NCBI GenBank assembly: GCA_902547925.1
Contig: CACCQD010000003.1
Span: 29,884-93,883 of the forward strand
Direction of reading: 5' to 3'
Origin: an uncultured SAR116 cluster alpha proteobacterium
GTDB taxonomy: Bacteria; Pseudomonadota; Alphaproteobacteria; Puniceispirillales; Puniceispirillaceae
DNA length: 64,000 nt
In this document: positions 27,612 to 39,038 of the stretch, piece after piece
Position numbering within the stretch: position 1 is the first letter of the stretch
Layout of the letters: each line of letters begins with the position of its first letter
Program-made: the position numbers and the translations under genes
The notes under the pieces: model-generated
What the model was told of the DNA's origin: nothing
The model's database searches: none
Seen by the model: the letters and a program-made list of their open reading frames with translations, nothing else

Positions 27612-29243
27612 TTACATGTTCGGGTAATTCGGCCCACCGCCCCCTTCGGGCGTTACCCAAACAATATTCTGGGTCGGGTCCTTGATATCACAGGTTTTGC
27701 AGTGAACACAGTTTTGTGCGTTGATCTGTAACCTGGCATCACCATTATCACCCGTGACGATTTCGTAGACACCGGCGGGACAGTAACGCTGTTCCGGCGC
27801 GTCATACAGGGGAAGATTATGGGAAATAGGCACCGATGTGTCTTTGAGCGTCAAGTGTGCAGGCTGATTCTCCTCATGGTTTGCCCCGGACAGGTACACT
27901 GATGAGTTGCGATCAAAGCTGATTACATTATCTGGTTTTGGGTAAGTGATCCTCGGCGCTTCCGATGCTTTTTGCAGGGCCGAGTGGTCATGATGATTTT
28001 TCAGCGTCCATGGGGCGCGTCCGCGCAGCAGATAGGTGTCGATCGCCGCATAAGCGAGGCCAAGCCAAAGTCCCTTGCCGAATCCGGGGCGAATGTTTCG
28101 CACTTTGTAAAGCTCTGGCCAGAGCCAAGATTGCTGCAGCTTTTCGGGATAGGACACTGGCTCATGACCGGTAGACATTGTTTCGAGCGATTCAAAAATC
28201 GCTTCTGCGGCAGTCATTCCTGATTTCATTGCGGTATGTGTGCCCTTGATTTTTGGCACATTGAGGAAGCCAGCCGTGCATCCAACAAGACAGCCGCCCG
28301 GAAATGTCAGTTTAGGCACAGATTGAAATCCGCCTTCATTGAGCGCACGTGCGCCATAGGAAACACGGCGACCACCCTCAAAAACCGAGCGCACGGCTGG
28401 GTGCGTCTTGAAACGCTGGAACTCCTCAAAAGGAGAGAGGTGGGGGTTGCTGTAATCAAGCGCCACAACGTAGCCGACAGCAACTTGGTTGCCGTTGAGA
28501 TGATAGAGGAATGAGCCGCCATAGGTGTCTGAGGCAAGTGGCCAGCCAACAGAGTGCCACGCGAGACCGGGCTTTGCTTTCTCCGGGTCAACATCCCACA
28601 ATTCCTTGATACCAATGGCAAAGGTCTGAGGATCCTTGCCCTCGCGCAAATCAAATTTCTCAAACAGAGTCTTGGTCAGGTGTCCGCGACAACCCTCGGC
28701 GAAAATGGTCTGTTTGCCGACCAGTTCCATTCCCCGCACATAGCCATCAGTTGGCTCACCACCCTTGCCGATCCCCATGTCACCAGTGGCGATTCCCCGA
28801 ACAGCACCGGACTCGTCATAGAGAATTTCAGCAGCTGGAAAGCCGGGATAAATCTCAACGCCAAGTGCCTCGGCCTGTTCAGCTAGCCACCGGCAAAAAT
28901 TGCCAAGCGAGATGATGTAGTTGCCATGATTATTCATGCTGGGTGGCGTTGGCATGCGAACGGAGCCGGTTTCAGTGAGCAACATGAATTTGTCATCAGT
29001 CACTGGTGTGTCAAGTGGGGCGCCCCGCTCCTGCCAATCAGGGATCAACTCATTGAGTGACCGGGGCTCCAGCACAGCGCCTGACAGAATATGGGCACCG
29101 ACCTCGCTGCCTTTTTCGATCAGACAAACCTCGATGTCGCGACCGTCTTCTGCGGCAAGTTGCTTCAGTTTTATTGCCGCTGACAGGCCAGATGGCCCCC
29201 CGCCGACGATTACCACATCGAATTCCATGGATTCGCGTTCCAT
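27612..29243 (-). CDS. electron transfer flavoprotein-ubiquinone oxidoreductase
   Basis: Membrane-associated flavo-iron-sulfur enzyme passing electrons from ETF (fatty acid and amino acid oxidation) to ubiquinone. The 543-residue protein has an N-terminal FAD motif [17 protein letters not shown], the [13 protein letters not shown] stretch and, near residue 512, the 4Fe-4S motif [12 protein letters not shown]. Full length for the family. Start is ATG at 29243; the second ATG (MEFDVV) is five codons later. First gene of the reverse operon running through the TPR gene, ispE and the oligosaccharyltransferase. Confidence 0.96.
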   Translation of the reverse strand: MERESMEFDVVIVGGGPSGLSAAIKLKQLAAEDGRDIEVCLIEKGSEVGAHILSGAVLEPRSLNELIPDWQERGAPLDTPVTDDKFMLLTETGSVRMPTPPSMNNHGNYIISLGNFCRWLAEQAEALGVEIYPGFPAAEILYDESGAVRGIATGDMGIGKGGEPTDGYVRGMELVGKQTIFAEGCRGHLTKTLFEKFDLREGKDPQTFAIGIKELWDVDPEKAKPGLAWHSVGWPLASDTYGGSFLYHLNGNQVAVGYVVALDYSNPHLSPFEEFQRFKTHPAVRSVFEGGRRVSYGARALNEGGFQSVPKLTFPGGCLVGCTAGFLNVPKIKGTHTAMKSGMTAAEAIFESLETMSTGHEPVSYPEKLQQSWLWPELYKVRNIRPGFGKGLWLGLAYAAIDTYLLRGRAPWTLKNHHDHSALQKASEAPRITYPKPDNVISFDRNSSVYLSGANHEENQPAHLTLKDTSVPISHNLPLYDAPEQRYCPAGVYEIVTGDNGDARLQINAQNCVHCKTCDIKDPTQNIVWVTPEGGGGPNYPNM

Positions 29244-29373
29244 TTCCCCAACCTCTGACTTTATCTATTTCGCTTTACGCTACAAATTCTAGTATTGTTT
29301 AGTATAAACAACATAGGCTTCATATAGGCTTTTTTGCCACAACCAAAACAACCGGAATTTGACGGAAAGTTAT

Positions 29374-30231
29374 ATGTCTGCGAACTATCTGACCCGTGAC
29401 GAATTAATAGCCTGCCTTGACTGGCAGGTTGCGTGTGGCGCAGATGAGGCGATTGGCAATCAGGCAACTCATGATCAGCCCTTTGTTCCCCTCAAATCCT
29501 TTCTTTCGGCTTCGTCCGCCGCGGGGCAAGCCAACGTTGTTGGCGCACGCCAGAATTCGGTGCGACCTGCAATACTCCCGGTGGCTGCCCACTCATCCCG
29601 ATCACAAATCGCCACAAAACAACAAATATCACCGCCGTTGATCGAGCTTGCCGTGGATGAATTGGCCGCTATCACATCGCTCGACGCACTCCGTGTTGCG
29701 CTGGAGCGGCTTGAGGGCTGTGCACTCAAGAACACGGCTGGCAACCTGGTTTTCTGTGATGGAAATCCGGGCGCACGTGTGATGATCGTTGGTGAGGCGC
29801 CCGGCCGTGATGAGGATCGTGTCGGCTTGCCCTTTGTTGGCGCCGCTGGCCAGCTCCTTGACAGGATGCTGGCTAGCATTGGGCTGGACAGGTCGGCGGT
29901 CTATATCACCAACCTGTTGCCTTGGAGGCCCCCGGGGAACCGGACACCAACTGCTGAGGAAACACGGCTTCTTCTGCCCTATCTGCGTCGCCATATTCAA
30001 TTGGCAAAGCCCGAATATCTGCTGATTCTGGGTGGCTCGTCAGCAAAGGCGCTTCTTGGCACCAAGGACGGGATATTGAAGTTGCGCGGTGTTTGGCGTG
30101 ATGTTGATTTTGGTGATGGTGCCGCCCGGCCAACCCTTTGCAGTTTGCATCCGGCCTATTTGCTCCGCTCACCGGCGCAAAAACGCCTGTCTTTTGATGA
30201 TTTGCTTTCGCTGCGCGCTAGACTTGCTTAG
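29374..30231 (+). CDS. uracil-DNA glycosylase, family 4 (Fe-S type)
   Basis: Removes uracil from DNA. The 285-residue product has an N-terminal extension of about 100 residues, then the iron-sulfur Cys-rich region (EGCALKNTAGNLVFCDG) and the active-site motif GEAPGRDEDRVGLPFVG. It also has ITNLLPWRPPGNRTPT and the LHPAYLLRSP segment typical of family 4. The ATG at 29374 is preferred over a TTG at 29359. It diverges from ETF-QO across a 130-base AT-rich gap that must hold both promoters, and is followed 11 bases later by the lytic transglycosylase. Confidence 0.93.
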   Translation: MSANYLTRDELIACLDWQVACGADEAIGNQATHDQPFVPLKSFLSASSAAGQANVVGARQNSVRPAILPVAAHSSRSQIATKQQISPPLIELAVDELAAITSLDALRVALERLEGCALKNTAGNLVFCDGNPGARVMIVGEAPGRDEDRVGLPFVGAAGQLLDRMLASIGLDRSAVYITNLLPWRPPGNRTPTAEETRLLLPYLRRHIQLAKPEYLLILGGSSAKALLGTKDGILKLRGVWRDVDFGDGAARPTLCSLHPAYLLRSPAQKRLSFDDLLSLRARLA

Positions 30232-30242
30232 GATTTAGCACC

Positions 30243-32132
30243 ATGCAACATTTTCACCACCGCAAATCATCCCGTCCGAGCCGGCCTGCCCTCTATCTGA
30301 TCAGGGGCTATCTGATCATGGGCATTGGCTGTTTGCTTGCGGGGCTTTTCATGATGTCTTCGCAGGCAGCATTTGCGCAACAGACACGTCCATCACTGCC
30401 ACGGCCGCTCAGTGACTTTGATGTTGGTCAGTATCAGCGGCTCTTTCAATTGCAGGAAGTTGGCCGGATGAAGCAGGCGATCCGCGAGGTGGGCCGTATC
30501 GAGAATGACATTTTGATGGGTCACCTGCTATCAAAACGTTATTTGCATCCAACAGCTTGGCGATCTACCTACAAGCAGCTCTATCGTTGGCTGCGCGTCT
30601 ATAACGATCATCCGGATGCAAGCCGCATTTATTGGCTGGCCAAACGCCGTCGACCGGGAAATGCAAAAGCGCCGACAGCGCCAAAGGCCGGGTATCTGAA
30701 CGGGTTCGGACTGATCTCGCAAAATGAGTACCGGCCATCGATGCCGCTTAGTTCGGTGGGTCGGGCATCGCCGCGGACAACAAGGCGTGTTGCTAGTGAA
30801 GTTCGCCGTGCAATTCGCCGCGGCTGGCCAACGGGCGCGCTGAAGGTCGTTAACGACCCGGAAAACAGGCGTTATTTGACGAAGATTGAGGAAGCGCAAC
30901 TGCGCGGTGAGATTGCCCACGCCTATTTCATTTTTGGCCTTGATCAAAAAGCAATTCGCGAAGCACGGCATGCGATTGGTGCTGGCCGCGAGTCAGCGTT
31001 TATGGGGTATTGGGCTGGGGGTTTGGCGGCATGGCGCAGCGGACAATATGATCTGGCTGGGCAGTTTTTCAGATCTCTCGCAGATCAAGAAACTGTCTTT
31101 GATGAGCTGCGGAGCGCTGCGGCTTTCTGGGCGCAGCGGGTGGCGCTGCGGCAAGGCAGGCCCGAGGAGGCTGCGCGCTTTCTTGATCTATCAGCAAGTG
31201 TACAGCAAGGGTTTTATGGTGTGATCGCCAGACAGGCCAGCGGCCAGCAGATTGATATTTCATTCAAGTTGCCGGCGTATGACCCGGGCTTTATGACCTG
31301 GCTCGAAGAGCAGAAGGGTGGCCAAAGGCTTTTTTCTCTGATGCAGATCGGCCTGATCAATGATGCCGAGCGTGAAATGCGTTATCTGTGGGCTGATATT
31401 CCAGTTCATTTGCTATCGTCAGCATTGCGCTTTGCGATTGATAACGGCATGGCTGGGCTCGCTTATCGTGCTGGCGCTCTGATGGGAAAGAATGAAGGAA
31501 AAACGTGGTATGGCGCACTTTATCCCGTGCCAAAGTTTGAAGCTGAATTCACCGTCGACCAAGCGCTTGTCTGGGCCATTGCGCGCCAAGAGTCAGGCTT
31601 TAACCCTCGCGCTAAAAGCCGGGCAAAGGCCGCTGGCCTGATGCAGGTCATGCCATCGACAGCGTCTTTCATCATGCGCAAACGCTCATACCGCTCACAT
31701 GAGCGCCACTTGCTGCTAAACCCAACAATCAACCTTGAGATTGGCCAACGTTATATTCGCCATCTTCTTGATGAACCGGTGATTGATGGCTCACTCGTCA
31801 AATTACTGGCGGCGTATAATGGTGGCCCGGGCAATCTCAGTAAATGGCTGCGAAAGGTTGACCATCAGGATGACCCGTTTCTGTTGATTGAGTCCATTCC
31901 CTCCCGTGAAACACGGTCCTACATAAAGAGTGTGATAACGAATTTGGCGATGTACAGGATGCAGTTTGGACAATCAGCACCAGCTCTGAAAGCGCTGGCT
32001 GCGGGACGGCGCGGAACCTTCGTGTCCCTGATTGATCAACCCATCGTCAGGACAGCGCGGTTACAAAGCAAGCTTTTGCAGGACAAACAGAGGCCGATGA
32101 CTGAGGGAGGCGAGACCTATGCGCAGCAATGA
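30243..32132 (+). CDS. soluble lytic murein transglycosylase (Slt70-like)
   Basis: Cleaves peptidoglycan glycan strands in the periplasm. The 629-residue product has a signal segment (GCLLAGLFMMSSQAAFAQ, residues about 34-51) behind a basic tail. An alpha-superhelical region follows, then a C-terminal SLT domain with catalytic glutamate in WAIARQESGFNPRAKS, then AGLMQVMPSTA and AAYNGGPGN. Overlaps moaB by 14 bases. Confidence 0.93.
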   Translation: MQHFHHRKSSRPSRPALYLIRGYLIMGIGCLLAGLFMMSSQAAFAQQTRPSLPRPLSDFDVGQYQRLFQLQEVGRMKQAIREVGRIENDILMGHLLSKRYLHPTAWRSTYKQLYRWLRVYNDHPDASRIYWLAKRRRPGNAKAPTAPKAGYLNGFGLISQNEYRPSMPLSSVGRASPRTTRRVASEVRRAIRRGWPTGALKVVNDPENRRYLTKIEEAQLRGEIAHAYFIFGLDQKAIREARHAIGAGRESAFMGYWAGGLAAWRSGQYDLAGQFFRSLADQETVFDELRSAAAFWAQRVALRQGRPEEAARFLDLSASVQQGFYGVIARQASGQQIDISFKLPAYDPGFMTWLEEQKGGQRLFSLMQIGLINDAEREMRYLWADIPVHLLSSALRFAIDNGMAGLAYRAGALMGKNEGKTWYGALYPVPKFEAEFTVDQALVWAIARQESGFNPRAKSRAKAAGLMQVMPSTASFIMRKRSYRSHERHLLLNPTINLEIGQRYIRHLLDEPVIDGSLVKLLAAYNGGPGNLSKWLRKVDHQDDPFLLIESIPSRETRSYIKSVITNLAMYRMQFGQSAPALKALAAGRRGTFVSLIDQPIVRTARLQSKLLQDKQRPMTEGGETYAQQ

Positions 32133-32682
32133 TGACCGGGTTGATAAATCCATCACTTTCCAACCTGTGAATATTGCCGTGATGACGGTGTCTGACACAC
32201 GCACGACCGGAGATGATCGGTCGGGTGATCTGCTGGCGTCACGTGTCATTGAGGATGGCCATGTGCTGGCAGACCGAGCAATCATTACTGATGATCAGCC
32301 AAAGATTGTAGCAAGGCTTGAAGAATGGATTGATGATCTGGCGGTTGATGCGGTGGTGGCCACGGGCGGAACAGGCCTCACCGGGCGTGATGTGACGCCG
32401 GAGGCTTTTCGGGCTGTTTTTGACAAGGAGATTGAAGGATTTGGCGAATTGTTCCGCTATCTCTCCTCTCAGAAGATTGGAACCTCGACAGTACAGTCAC
32501 GGGCGCTTGCGGGTGTTGCGGGTGGTACATATCTCTTTGCTTTGCCCGGGTCGCCATCTGGCTGTCGTGATGGCTGGGATGAGATCCTGCGCTATCAGCT
32601 TGATATTCGTCACAAGCCCTGCAATTTCGTCGAGATCATGCCGCGCTTGACCGAGTCGGTTATCCAGCGACGTCGAGGATAA
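32119..32682 (+). CDS. moaB: molybdenum cofactor biosynthesis protein MoaB
   Basis: MogA/MoaB-type molybdopterin-handling protein. The 187-residue product carries VMTVSDTRTTGDDRSGDLL, the VVATGGTGLTGRDVTPEA motif and FALPGSPSGCRDGWDEI, all conserved in MoaB. Start ATG at 32119 overlaps the transglycosylase end; the stop overlaps the rnhB start by one base. No other molybdopterin genes lie in the window. Confidence 0.93.
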   Translation: MRSNDDRVDKSITFQPVNIAVMTVSDTRTTGDDRSGDLLASRVIEDGHVLADRAIITDDQPKIVARLEEWIDDLAVDAVVATGGTGLTGRDVTPEAFRAVFDKEIEGFGELFRYLSSQKIGTSTVQSRALAGVAGGTYLFALPGSPSGCRDGWDEILRYQLDIRHKPCNFVEIMPRLTESVIQRRRG

Positions 32683-33323
32683 TGCCCGATCTTTTGCTCG
32701 AAAATCGACACCTTGCGACAGGCCACGGTGTTGTCATTGGTATCGATGAGGCTGGACGCGGACCGTGGGCAGGCCCAGTGACGGCCGCCGCCTTCTGGCT
32801 CAACCCAAATTGCTTTGATCGGATCCCACCAGAGTTGAATGACTCGAAAAAGCTCAACCCAGCCAAGCGCGCTTCCGTTTACAACGCGTTGATCGGTGGT
32901 GAGCATGCATTTTCCGTGGTGTCGATAGCCGCTGCTGAAATAGACCAGATTGGTATTCTCGCCGCCACTTTTCTGGCCATGCGTCAAGCGACCACACAAT
33001 TACAGGAGCTTTTGATCAGCCGTCAGCATCTCGGTGTTGGGTTATGTCTTGTCGACGGCAATCTAGACCCCAACCTGGGACTGCCGACCAAGACAGTGAT
33101 CAAGGGAGACGCCCTATCTTGTTCAATTGCGGCCGCATCCATCATCGCCAAGGAAACCCGGGACAATCTGATGCGCAGCCTTGCGCGAGATTATGATGTT
33201 TACGGCTGGGACAGCAATATGGGCTATGGGACCAAAATCCATTCAGAAGCCCTGCAGGCGCATGGCGTCAGCGAACATCACCGCCGAAGCTTCGCGCCGA
33301 TCAAACGATTGCTGCAACTGTAA
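32682..33323 (+). CDS. rnhB: ribonuclease HII
   Basis: Removes RNA from RNA-DNA hybrids and single ribonucleotides. The 213-residue product has the active-site motif GIDEAGRGPWAGPVTAA near residue 20, LNDSKKLNPAKR, a VDGN acidic site and KGDALSCSIAAASIIAK. It commonly precedes the CcrM methyltransferase in Alphaproteobacteria, as here. Confidence 0.96.
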   Translation: MPDLLLENRHLATGHGVVIGIDEAGRGPWAGPVTAAAFWLNPNCFDRIPPELNDSKKLNPAKRASVYNALIGGEHAFSVVSIAAAEIDQIGILAATFLAMRQATTQLQELLISRQHLGVGLCLVDGNLDPNLGLPTKTVIKGDALSCSIAAASIIAKETRDNLMRSLARDYDVYGWDSNMGYGTKIHSEALQAHGVSEHHRRSFAPIKRLLQL

Positions 33324-34730
<1,407 letters not shown>

Positions 34731-34880
34731 AGTACCACTCTGCACCGATCGATAAAAATTCAGGGCTATTCCAGATAGCGCTCGACCAGTCTATTATGTG
34801 TTTTTCGATCAACGCGGTTTAACTTCCACCACATTAGAAAATTCTGTTATTGTCTGTCTGGAAAACTTCACTGAATTGAA

Positions 34881-36170
34881 ATGGTATCGTCACTTCAATC
34901 AACTCAACAGGTTGCACAGATTCGTCACCGTGCAGGGCGGCGGCAACTGGTGAATATTGGCCGAATGTTGTTGTCGCTATTTTGTCTTGTTGCTTTTGAA
35001 ACAATCCTCTCATTGCTTTTGGAAGGCCGCTATCTGCTCAGTGCCTCTGACACGATCAGAGTGTCAGCGCTGCTGATCACGGGCATTTACCTGATTATAT
35101 TTCTAGTTGCCTTGCGTCTCTCAAGATGGATACGCTTTCGCATTGGGGAACAGCTTTTGTCAGTGTGGTTGATTTTAGGCCTTGCCGGCACGCTCGGCTT
35201 GATGATGTTTCGCCTTCCTTACTCGGTTACGTTCCTGGGTTTGATTTACCCAACGGCAACCGTTATTCTGTTGCTGTTTGCCAAAGGACTCTCACAACGC
35301 TCAAGCATGCGTCTTGGGGTGCCGGCGCGGTTAATCGACCAGATTGACAACAGTACCGGTGCGTTCGTTCCTATGGACAGCGCATCGCTTCCAGAAGACG
35401 CAATCGATGCAGTGCTTGTTTCAGAAGAGCAACTGTCCGACTCGGGTTGGACGCCCTTTCTGTCTTGGTGTGCGCTGAATGCTGTACCCGTAATCATGCT
35501 TCGTGATTACATCGAAGCAGAAACAGGCTGTGTGGATCTAAAAAATTTTACCTTCACCGAACTTTTGCATGTCCGGTCGTCTGATACTTATTTGTTTGTA
35601 AAACGGGTGTTTGATGCAGTGTGCAGCCTGCTACTCTTGTTCGTTTTTAGCATTCCAATGGCTCTGGTGGTGGTGGTGATCAAGCTTGAAACCACTGGCC
35701 CGGCCATTTTTGCACAGCAACGTATTGGTCTGGGGGGTGTATCCTTTACCATGTATAAATTCAGATCGATGGTGACCGATGCTGAAAGAGGTGGTGCACA
35801 ATTTGCCGCCACGGGTGACAAACGTGTGACGCGTGTCGGTAAATTTATCAGAAAATACCGGATTGATGAATTACCACAGCTTTGCAATGTGTTGCGTGGC
35901 GATATGAGCCTGATTGGGCCGCGCCCTGAACAAAAAAATTTGCTCGATGAGCTTGTCAAAGAGATCCCGCTTTTTCCTTTCCGCCATTCAGTAAGGCCTG
36001 GAATTACGGGGTGGGCACAGGTTTGTCAGGGATATGCCTATGATGTCGACAGTAGCAGTGAGAAAATCACCTACGATCTGTTCTACATCAAAAATCTGTC
36101 TTTTCTGCTTGATATGACGATCATTGTCCGCACGATCAGGATTATGCTCACAGGCTTTGGGTCGCGTTAA
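34881..36170 (+). CDS. polyprenyl-phosphate sugar-1-phosphate transferase (exopolysaccharide initiating type)
   Basis: Transfers a sugar phosphate from a nucleotide sugar to undecaprenyl phosphate, the first step of capsule/exopolysaccharide or lipid-linked glycan assembly. The 429-residue protein has about four N-terminal helices (residues 25-145), a soluble region, a further helix (SLLLLFVFSIPMALVVVV) and the catalytic cytoplasmic domain. That domain shows MYKFRSMVTDAE, RKYRIDELPQLCNVLRGDMS and RPGITGWAQV. Overlaps the convergent apt by 4 bases. It could feed the oligosaccharyltransferase at 22.7-24.9 kb, but nothing in the sequence proves that. Confidence 0.9.
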   Translation: MVSSLQSTQQVAQIRHRAGRRQLVNIGRMLLSLFCLVAFETILSLLLEGRYLLSASDTIRVSALLITGIYLIIFLVALRLSRWIRFRIGEQLLSVWLILGLAGTLGLMMFRLPYSVTFLGLIYPTATVILLLFAKGLSQRSSMRLGVPARLIDQIDNSTGAFVPMDSASLPEDAIDAVLVSEEQLSDSGWTPFLSWCALNAVPVIMLRDYIEAETGCVDLKNFTFTELLHVRSSDTYLFVKRVFDAVCSLLLLFVFSIPMALVVVVIKLETTGPAIFAQQRIGLGGVSFTMYKFRSMVTDAERGGAQFAATGDKRVTRVGKFIRKYRIDELPQLCNVLRGDMSLIGPRPEQKNLLDELVKEIPLFPFRHSVRPGITGWAQVCQGYAYDVDSSSEKITYDLFYIKNLSFLLDMTIIVRTIRIMLTGFGSR

Positions 36171-36694
36171 TATTCATATGTCTGCAGGGCAGCAACCGGA
36201 CAGTCAAGCCGGTCACGACCCTTCAGGCCTGTCAGCTCAATGATACAGACAGCTCCGGCCAGAACGCCACCGGCCTGCTTCACGAGCCGTGTTGCAGCAA
36301 ACAGAGTTCCCCCAGTTGCCAGAAGATCGTCGCACAGAACAATGCGTCGGTTGTGGAGTTGTCGGCTTGCCTGAAGCGACAACCGCGCCTCGCCATATTC
36401 GAGCGTGTAGGATTGCTCCAGAACCTTACCGGGCAACTTGCCGGCCTTGCGAACCATGATAGCCCCGCAATCTAGCTCCATAGCCAATGGCAAGGCAAAA
36501 AGAAAGCCGCGTGCATCGATGCCGGCGATGACGTCTGGCTTCATTGGCTGCGCGAGACCACACAGAGCAGACATTGCCGCTTTGACAATCACCTTGTCTT
36601 CGAGAATCGGGCTTATGTCATAAAAGGTGATGCCCTCTTTGGGGAATCCGGGTGTTTTCGAAATAAAGCTGTCGAAGTTAACTGGCATTGGCAT
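36167..36694 (-). CDS. apt: adenine phosphoribosyltransferase
   Basis: Salvages adenine to AMP. The 175-residue product has [34 protein letters not shown] and the PRPP-binding [12 protein letters not shown]. The ATG at 36694 has AAAGG six bases upstream; the frame is open to 36862 inside malate synthase and is not used. The start overlaps the end of glcB by 17 bases on the same strand. Confidence 0.94.
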   Translation of the reverse strand: MPMPVNFDSFISKTPGFPKEGITFYDISPILEDKVIVKAAMSALCGLAQPMKPDVIAGIDARGFLFALPLAMELDCGAIMVRKAGKLPGKVLEQSYTLEYGEARLSLQASRQLHNRRIVLCDDLLATGGTLFAATRLVKQAGGVLAGAVCIIELTGLKGRDRLDCPVAALQTYEY

Positions 36695-38849
36695 CAAGTG
36701 CCTTTCTTTCAAGTCGCCGGCGGTGTAGCACAGGTTCGGTATATCCTGATGGTTGTGCCCGCCCTTCAAAAACGAGATCGCAGGCAGCCTGAAAAGCAAT
36801 GGATGCTTCAAAATCATCTGCCATTGGCCGGTAGAGAGGATCACCCTCGTTCTGTCGGTCAACTACCGCCGCCATTTCCTTCATCACCTCCATCGCGAGC
36901 TGCTGTGAGCAGACACCGTGATGAATCCAGTTGGCAATATGTTGCGAGGAAATCCGAAGGGTTGCCCGGTCTTCCATAAGACCAACATCGTGAATGTCAG
37001 GAACTTTTGAACAACCGACACCCTGATCGACCCATCTTACAACATAGCCGAGAATGCCCTGGGCATTATTTTGCAATTCCTGGCGGATATCATCGTCAGA
37101 CCAGTTTGGACGGGATGAGATAGGCACGGACAGGATTTCCGAGCGGTTTGCCGGGGTGCGCTTGGCGAGCTTTTTCTGCTGATCGCATACATTCACCGTG
37201 TGATAATGGAGAGCATGAAGCGTTGCTGCGGTTGGTGAGGGCACCCATGCGCAATTGGCGCCGGACAGGGGATGATTGATCTTCTGTTCCATCATGTCGG
37301 CCATGCGATCAGGCATCGCCCACATTCCCTTGCCAATTTGAGCCTTGCCACCAAGGCCACAGGCAAGACCGACATCGACATTTCTGTTTTCGTAGGCCGT
37401 GATCCACGCAGCATTTTTCATGTCACCCTTCCGGATCATCGCCCCGGCCTCCATTGAGGTGTGGATCTCGTCACCTGTGCGGTCAAGGAATCCTGTATTG
37501 ATGAACACGACCCGCTCGCTTGCAACACGGATACATTCCTTCAGGTTGATGGTTGTGCGGCGTTCCTCATCCATAATCCCCATCTTGATGGTGTTGGTAT
37601 CCAGACCCAAAACATCCTCGACAGCAGCAAAGATTTCCGTGGCAAAGCGCACCTCATCTGGCCCATGCATCTTGGGTTTCACTATGTAAATTGATCCGTT
37701 AGCTGAATTTGCTCTCCGCTGTAGATCAGGAAGCGCTCCCGCAACTGTCATGAAAGCGTCCATGATGCCTTCAGGAATCTCGCTGCCATCTGCAAGATGG
37801 ATGGCGGGATTGGTCATCAAATGCCCAACATTTCGGACCAGCATCAACGCACGGCCGTGCAACACCGCCTCATCCCCATCTGGCGTGGCATAGATAATGT
37901 CATCGACTAGTTTGCGGGTGACCATCTTGCCGGCTTTTTGAAAATTGTCTTGAAGCGTTCCCCGCATCAGCTGGTTCCAGTTGCTATAAGCCAGGATTTT
38001 GTCCGTCGCATCGACAGCAGCAATTGAGTCCTCACAATCCATGATGCTTGAGATCGCGGCCTCGGCGCGAACGTCGTTGATGCCAGCAGGATCGTCTTTG
38101 CCAATGGCGCCGCCGCGATCGATCATGATCTGCAGATGCAGTCCATTGTTATTAAGAATGATCGATCGTGGGTCTGCTGAAGTGCCTGTGTAGCCCGTGA
38201 ACTTGCTTGTATCGACGAGGGTCGTTTTGCTGCTTTCACATTTGACCTCTAGCGTGTCACCAACAATGGCGAGGTTCGTGACATCGGTCCATGAGGCGTT
38301 GGCCAGCGGTGTCACCGTGTCCATTATTTTGTGCACATAGGCGATGACCTGTTGGCCCCGCGCCAAATCATAACCAGATGTCTGCGCCTTGGCGCTTGCC
38401 TGAGGAATCACATCGGTTCCGTAGAGCGCGTCATAGAGGCTGTTAAAACGGGCATTTGCAGCGTTTAGCGCATAGCGGGCGTTGGTGATTGGCACGACTA
38501 GTTGAGGTCCGGCTACTTGGGCAATTTCGGCATCGACGTTTTCTGTCGTGACCTGAAAATCAAGCCCTTCATCAAGCAGATAGCCTATATCCTTCAAGAA
38601 CCCCTCATAGGCGTTCTGATCAATGCCGTTTTGCGCGTTGTCTTTAAGCCAGTCATCAATTTGATCCTGCATTGTCTGTCTGATGACGAGCAGCTCTCGA
38701 TTGCGCGGTGCCAGCGCATGAACCGCTTTATCAAACCCTGCCCAGAAATGGTCAGTGCATATCGAGGTGCCTTTAAGAAGCTTATCATTGACAAAATTAT
38801 ATAGTTTCGTATTGACGGTTAGGTTTCCATAATTTGTGAAATTGGACAT
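36678..38849 (-). CDS. glcB: malate synthase G
   Basis: Condenses glyoxylate and acetyl-CoA to malate. The 723-residue product starts [20 protein letters not shown] and has the G-isoform motifs ([47 protein letters not shown]). The length fits MSG, not MSA. The ATG at 38849 has GGAG 7 bases upstream, inside the 14-bp palindrome TCACTCCGGAGTGA at 38854-38867. No isocitrate lyase is present in the window. Confidence 0.96.
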   Translation of the reverse strand: MSNFTNYGNLTVNTKLYNFVNDKLLKGTSICTDHFWAGFDKAVHALAPRNRELLVIRQTMQDQIDDWLKDNAQNGIDQNAYEGFLKDIGYLLDEGLDFQVTTENVDAEIAQVAGPQLVVPITNARYALNAANARFNSLYDALYGTDVIPQASAKAQTSGYDLARGQQVIAYVHKIMDTVTPLANASWTDVTNLAIVGDTLEVKCESSKTTLVDTSKFTGYTGTSADPRSIILNNNGLHLQIMIDRGGAIGKDDPAGINDVRAEAAISSIMDCEDSIAAVDATDKILAYSNWNQLMRGTLQDNFQKAGKMVTRKLVDDIIYATPDGDEAVLHGRALMLVRNVGHLMTNPAIHLADGSEIPEGIMDAFMTVAGALPDLQRRANSANGSIYIVKPKMHGPDEVRFATEIFAAVEDVLGLDTNTIKMGIMDEERRTTINLKECIRVASERVVFINTGFLDRTGDEIHTSMEAGAMIRKGDMKNAAWITAYENRNVDVGLACGLGGKAQIGKGMWAMPDRMADMMEQKINHPLSGANCAWVPSPTAATLHALHYHTVNVCDQQKKLAKRTPANRSEILSVPISSRPNWSDDDIRQELQNNAQGILGYVVRWVDQGVGCSKVPDIHDVGLMEDRATLRISSQHIANWIHHGVCSQQLAMEVMKEMAAVVDRQNEGDPLYRPMADDFEASIAFQAACDLVFEGRAQPSGYTEPVLHRRRLERKALDANAS

Positions 38850-39038
38850 GAGTTCACTCCGGAGTGAGAGGCGCGGAAATAAATAAGAGAAAAGCACGTT
38901 TGAATACAGTCAAACATTGCGGCAGAACAAGCATAATCAGCGCTAACATGGCGAAAAAAATTCGTTAGTCTAACTTACTCCCAATTCAGCCCCATTGGTA
39001 CGGGGATGGCAGGTTTGTGTAGTGTGGTTTTTCCCAAC

